From JBAXLO01 sp037134755 (GTDB lineage Bacteria > Bacteroidota > Bacteroidia > Bacteroidales > JACABE01), in contig JBAXLO010000220.1 of the NCBI GenBank assembly GCA_037134755.1, positions 1 to 7,218 on the forward strand: a DNA stretch of 7,218 nucleotides, in the 5' to 3' direction. Of the stretch, positions 5,112 to 7,218 are shown piece after piece. How positions within the stretch are numbered: the first letter of the stretch is position 1; each line of letters begins with the position of its first letter. The translations under genes were made by a program, and so were the position numbers. The notes under the pieces are model-generated. The model was not told where the DNA came from and made no database searches. It saw nothing but the letters and a program-made list of their open reading frames with translations.

Positions 5112-6986
5112 TATTCCTAGTGCTTTATGATATTCATTTAAGGATGTAATAAGATTAGTCTTAACATGTATAAAGTCATCGACACCGGCAGCTTTAAAGG
5201 CTTCGATATGTTCTTTTGGATAACCGGCAACTGTAAGCGTAATCTCATCATTAGCATCTTTAAGTCCTTTGGCAATAGCCGGAACTATCTCTACATATTC
5301 TTCATCAGAACTACAGATAACAACGACCTCTGCTTTTGAATCTAAAGCTTCTTTAATTCCTTCTTCTATAGTTTTAAATCCTGCATTGTCGATAATATCA
5401 TAACCTGCACAACCAAAGAAATTAGTTGCGAAGGTAGCTCGTGCTTTACGCATGGCAAGACTTCCGTAAGTAAACATAAATACAGCAGGTTTCTTATTAC
5501 CTTCTTCAACGAAGATCTCGGTAGCTAAACGTAGGTCTTCAAAAGCTTCGGAACCTCTGTAAGCAGTAAGCTTTTTGTATTTAGAAGGTTTATCTTCTGT
5601 ATCATCATTACTATCCTGAATCTTATCAAGCATATTCTCCAATAGGTTTGGATATTGATTAGTGCCAAGTATTGTAACCTTACGATTAGCAATATCCATA
5701 TCTCTTTGTTGTGCGGTCTTTATAACTTCATCCTGAACAAAACCTGCTTTAACAGCTTCGGCAAAGCCACCAAGTTCTTCAACTTTCTTAAAGAGTTCCC
5801 AAGAATAGTTAGCAATAGAATCTGTTAAGTTCTCGATATAATAAGAACCGGCAGAAACATCAACTATCTTATCAAGATAAGCTTCTTCTTTGAGTATTAT
5901 CTGTTGATTGCGTGCAATCCTATCCGAGAAATCATCCTCATCTTTAAAAGGAGCATCAAAAGGAGTTACACAAATAGAATCAGCACCGCCGATTGCAGCC
6001 GACATAGCTTCGGTGGCAGCACGCAACATATTTACGTAAGGATCATAAACAGTCTTATTCCAGTTAGAAGTTGTGTTATTAATGAATATCTGCTTAGCAG
6101 CATCGTTTTCAGGTTTGTATTGCTCCACAATCTTAGCCCAAAGCAATCGTGCAGCACGTATCCTTGCTATCTCCATAAAATAATTAGAACCAACTGCAAA
6201 GGAGAACTGAAACAAAGGGGTAAGTTCATCAACTTTAAAACCTTTACTTGTTAAACTATATAGATAATCATTAGCGGAAGCTAAAGTAAAAGCCAGCTCC
6301 TGAACAATTGAAGAGCCTGCATTGTGGAAATAATGTCCGTTGACTGTTATAACCTTAAAACCAGGAAGAGATTTAATACAACGCTTTACAAGATACTCTG
6401 CTTCCACCATATTATTCTCTAAAGTAGTATAGAAATCGCCATGAGTAAGCAGATAGCTGAAAGGATCAAAATTAAAAGAGCCCTTTACCTTTGAAGCATC
6501 AATTTTATTCTTTCTAAGATAATCCATAAATATATCAAAAGTATGAACATAAGAATAAGATGATATAAAATGAATCTTTACTTTAGTAAGATCAATATCT
6601 TTAAGAAGCGTAGTCATGTTGTCAGTTGACAAAACATATACAGCTTTTAATCCTATTGCATTAGCACCTTTATTGATAGCATCCACAGCTATGGCATTGG
6701 CTTTAGCAATGTCATTAACGGTAACATCCTGACGAATATCCCAATTATTACTATCCAATTTATTTCCTCTCACAAAAGGAGCTTGCGCCGGATTGGTATT
6801 AAGATAAGCTATATTATCCAGATCTTCGGCACGATAGTAAGGCTTTACATTAATGCCTTCGATGGTATGCCATACAAGTTTCTTATCATAATCAGCGCCC
6901 TTTAGATCGGCATTGATAAGGGCCTCCCATTGTTGAGTTGTTACTTCAGGGAAGTCGGTAAACAATTTAGGGTTTTTATTATCCAT
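5106..6986 (-). CDS. mutA: Methylmalonyl-CoA mutase small (beta) subunit
   Basis: A 626-residue cytoplasmic protein, the usual length for the Bacteroidota small subunit. With MutB it forms the heterodimeric B12 enzyme interconverting succinyl-CoA and (R)-methylmalonyl-CoA for propionate formation or use. The mutase barrel covers about residues 35-440, with IEGINVKPYYRAEDL (42-56), FSFAVGSNYFMEIARIRAAR (261-280), TSNWNKTVYDPYVNMLRAAT (306-325), AAIGGADSICVTPFDA (330-345) and VDVSAGSYYIENLTD (375-389). An acidic linker near 455-468 leads to a Rossmann-like C-terminal domain (about 498-626). Where MutB carries the cobalamin-ligating DxHxxG motif, this protein has YGSLAMRKAR (507-516), so it should not bind B12; this is normal for the structural subunit. 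The ATG at 6986 gives the expected N-terminus, and a consensus -7 box lies 60 bases upstream. Downstream is a DUF7935-type gene rather than mutB. The last codons run into a heptamer repeat. Confidence 0.95.
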   Translation of the reverse strand: MDNKNPKLFTDFPEVTTQQWEALINADLKGADYDKKLVWHTIEGINVKPYYRAEDLDNIAYLNTNPAQAPFVRGNKLDSNNWDIRQDVTVNDIAKANAIAVDAINKGANAIGLKAVYVLSTDNMTTLLKDIDLTKVKIHFISSYSYVHTFDIFMDYLRKNKIDASKVKGSFNFDPFSYLLTHGDFYTTLENNMVEAEYLVKRCIKSLPGFKVITVNGHYFHNAGSSIVQELAFTLASANDYLYSLTSKGFKVDELTPLFQFSFAVGSNYFMEIARIRAARLLWAKIVEQYKPENDAAKQIFINNTTSNWNKTVYDPYVNMLRAATEAMSAAIGGADSICVTPFDAPFKDEDDFSDRIARNQQIILKEEAYLDKIVDVSAGSYYIENLTDSIANYSWELFKKVEELGGFAEAVKAGFVQDEVIKTAQQRDMDIANRKVTILGTNQYPNLLENMLDKIQDSNDDTEDKPSKYKKLTAYRGSEAFEDLRLATEIFVEEGNKKPAVFMFTYGSLAMRKARATFATNFFGCAGYDIIDNAGFKTIEEGIKEALDSKAEVVVICSSDEEYVEIVPAIAKGLKDANDEITLTVAGYPKEHIEAFKAAGVDDFIHVKTNLITSLNEYHKALGIN

Positions 6987-6988
6987 TG

Positions 6989-7030
6989 TATTATACGGGT
7001 ATTAGGTGAAATTACATCTATTATTATACG
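6989..7030 (-). promoter_or_regulatory. Paired 9-bp direct repeats in the mutA leader
   Basis: TATTATACG on the plus strand (CGTATAATA on the minus strand) occurs exactly at 6989-6997 and 7022-7030, 33 bp apart start to start, between the mutA -7 box and start codon. The spacing is close to three helical turns, so the pair could bind a regulator on one DNA face, or act in the leader RNA. No B12-riboswitch-like structure is apparent. Chance is possible at this base composition. Confidence 0.3.
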
Positions 7031-7045
7031 CATTACTTGCGAGTG

Positions 7046-7053
7046 CAAAGGTA
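7046..7053 (-). promoter_or_regulatory. mutA: Bacteroidetes -7 promoter box for mutA
   Basis: The minus strand reads TACCTTTG, an exact TAnnTTTG match, 59 bases before the mutA ATG, giving a leader of about 50 bases. No TTG stands at the usual -33 distance because an AT heptamer array occupies that position. The 10-base context TGCAAAGGTA (plus strand) is identical at the DUF4838 promoter. Confidence 0.6.
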
Positions 7054-7060
7054 TGAAAAT

Positions 7061-7088
7061 AATTATGAATTATAAATAATGAATTATG
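7061..7088. repeat. Four-unit heptamer array (AATTATG) upstream of the mutA promoter
   Basis: Units AATTATG, AATTATA, AATAATG and AATTATG run head to tail at 7061, 7068, 7075 and 7082. The array occupies the -33 region of the mutA promoter, so changes in unit number would alter that spacing. The period and AATT core match the arrays at 190-203 and 5085-5111. Confidence 0.7.
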
Positions 7089-7092
7089 AAAT

Positions 7093-7176
7093 GAAGAAAT
7101 ACTTGGAGTACTTTGAGTTGGGAGTGCCTTGAGTTGAAAAAATTAAGACAAGGCTTTTAGTTGTTTAGTACCTTAT
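7093..7176. repeat. Right copy of the composite dispersed repeat
   Basis: This is the counterpart of 76-138, in the same orientation. It contains a 16-bp tandem pair, GAGTACTTTGAGTTGG (7106-7121) and GAGTGCCTTGAGTTGA (7122-7137), 13 of 16 bases identical, then the module shared with 100-119, then octamer units TTAGTTGT (7157) and TTAGTACC (7165) and a degenerate TTATCATC (7173). The module order matches the left copy, but an insertion of about 24 bases, including the second 16-bp unit, separates the two shared blocks. The TTA triplets stop all three minus-strand frames. Confidence 0.6.
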
Positions 7177-7216
7177 CATCCAATTTAATGTTTTTTTTGG
7201 CATAATATTTAATAAC
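7157..7216 (-). CDS. Possible C-terminal end of a truncated upstream gene
   Basis: One minus-strand frame is open from the window edge to a TAA at 7159-7157, encoding 19 residues with a lysine- and asparagine-rich, C-terminal look (VIKYYAKKNIKLDDKVLNN). A second minus frame is also open to a TAA at 7167-7165 but reads less like protein (LLLNIMPKKTLNWMIRY). Both stops fall inside the octamer repeat, so either could be chance. If real, it is a gene in the same direction as mutA that ends before the mutA promoter. No family can be named. Confidence 0.25.
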   Translation of the reverse strand, partial: VIKYYAKKNIKLDDKVLNN

Positions 7217-7218
7217 AA

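Noticed and set aside
5904..6254. Plus-strand open frame of 116 codons, the longest antisense frame
   Set aside because: It is antisense to the conserved core of MutA, its translation resembles no protein I know, and mutA is unambiguous.
6987..7053. Cobalamin riboswitch in the mutA leader
   Set aside because: The leader is only about 50 bases, too short for that riboswitch, and shows no recognisable B12 box.
76..7176. Insertion sequence or transposon bounded by the composite repeats
   Set aside because: The repeats are direct rather than inverted, diverged, and enclose ordinary chromosomal genes with no transposase or integrase.
7197..7213. Sigma-54-like -24 element (TTGGCAT) on the plus strand
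   Set aside because: The -12 GC is missing at the right spacing (AA instead), and the region may encode the end of an upstream minus-strand gene.

Overview
The window is an AT-rich chromosomal segment from a member of the Bacteroidota, most likely Bacteroidales. The evidence is promoter -7 boxes of the Bacteroidetes type (TAnnTTTG), genes without clear Shine-Dalgarno sequences, AT-rich heptamer repeats between genes, a heteromeric methylmalonyl-CoA mutase small subunit, and a secreted DUF4838 protein. I see no transposase, integrase, tRNA, rRNA, CRISPR array, riboswitch or defence system.

Layout: four complete genes all lie on the minus strand, so transcription runs from high to low coordinates. 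In that order they are mutA (6986 to 5106), a small one-helix membrane protein that I recognise as the DUF7935-type family (5011 to 4481), recJ (4381 to 2633), and a secreted DUF4838 glycoside-hydrolase-like protein with a discoidin-like C-terminus (2476 to 209). The gaps are 94, 99 and 156 bp. Good -7 boxes precede mutA and the DUF4838 gene, so there are probably at least two transcription units: mutA with the membrane protein and perhaps recJ, and the DUF4838 gene alone. A bidirectional stem-loop terminator at 134-180 ends the DUF4838 gene. Both edges may hold ends of truncated neighbours, a plus-strand gene ending at 74 and a minus-strand gene ending at 7157, but both are weak calls.

How the genes work together: MutA is the non-catalytic half of the B12-dependent mutase that interconverts succinyl-CoA and methylmalonyl-CoA in the propionate pathway. 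Its catalytic partner MutB is not directly downstream, where it usually lies. RecJ (5'-3' single-strand DNA exonuclease) and the DUF4838 protein (probably envelope or periplasmic glycan metabolism) have no obvious functional link to mutA or to each other.

The most unusual content is between the genes. Three arrays of 7-bp units built on AATTNNN and two arrays of 8-bp units built on TTAGNNNN sit at gene ends. Because 7 and 8 are not multiples of 3 and the units carry TTAA or TTAG, the better arrays place stop codons in most or all six frames. A composite dispersed element occurs in the same orientation at both ends of the window. A GC-rich palindrome also sits in the mutA to membrane-protein gap. 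The coding content is ordinary, and I do not see a new multi-gene system here.
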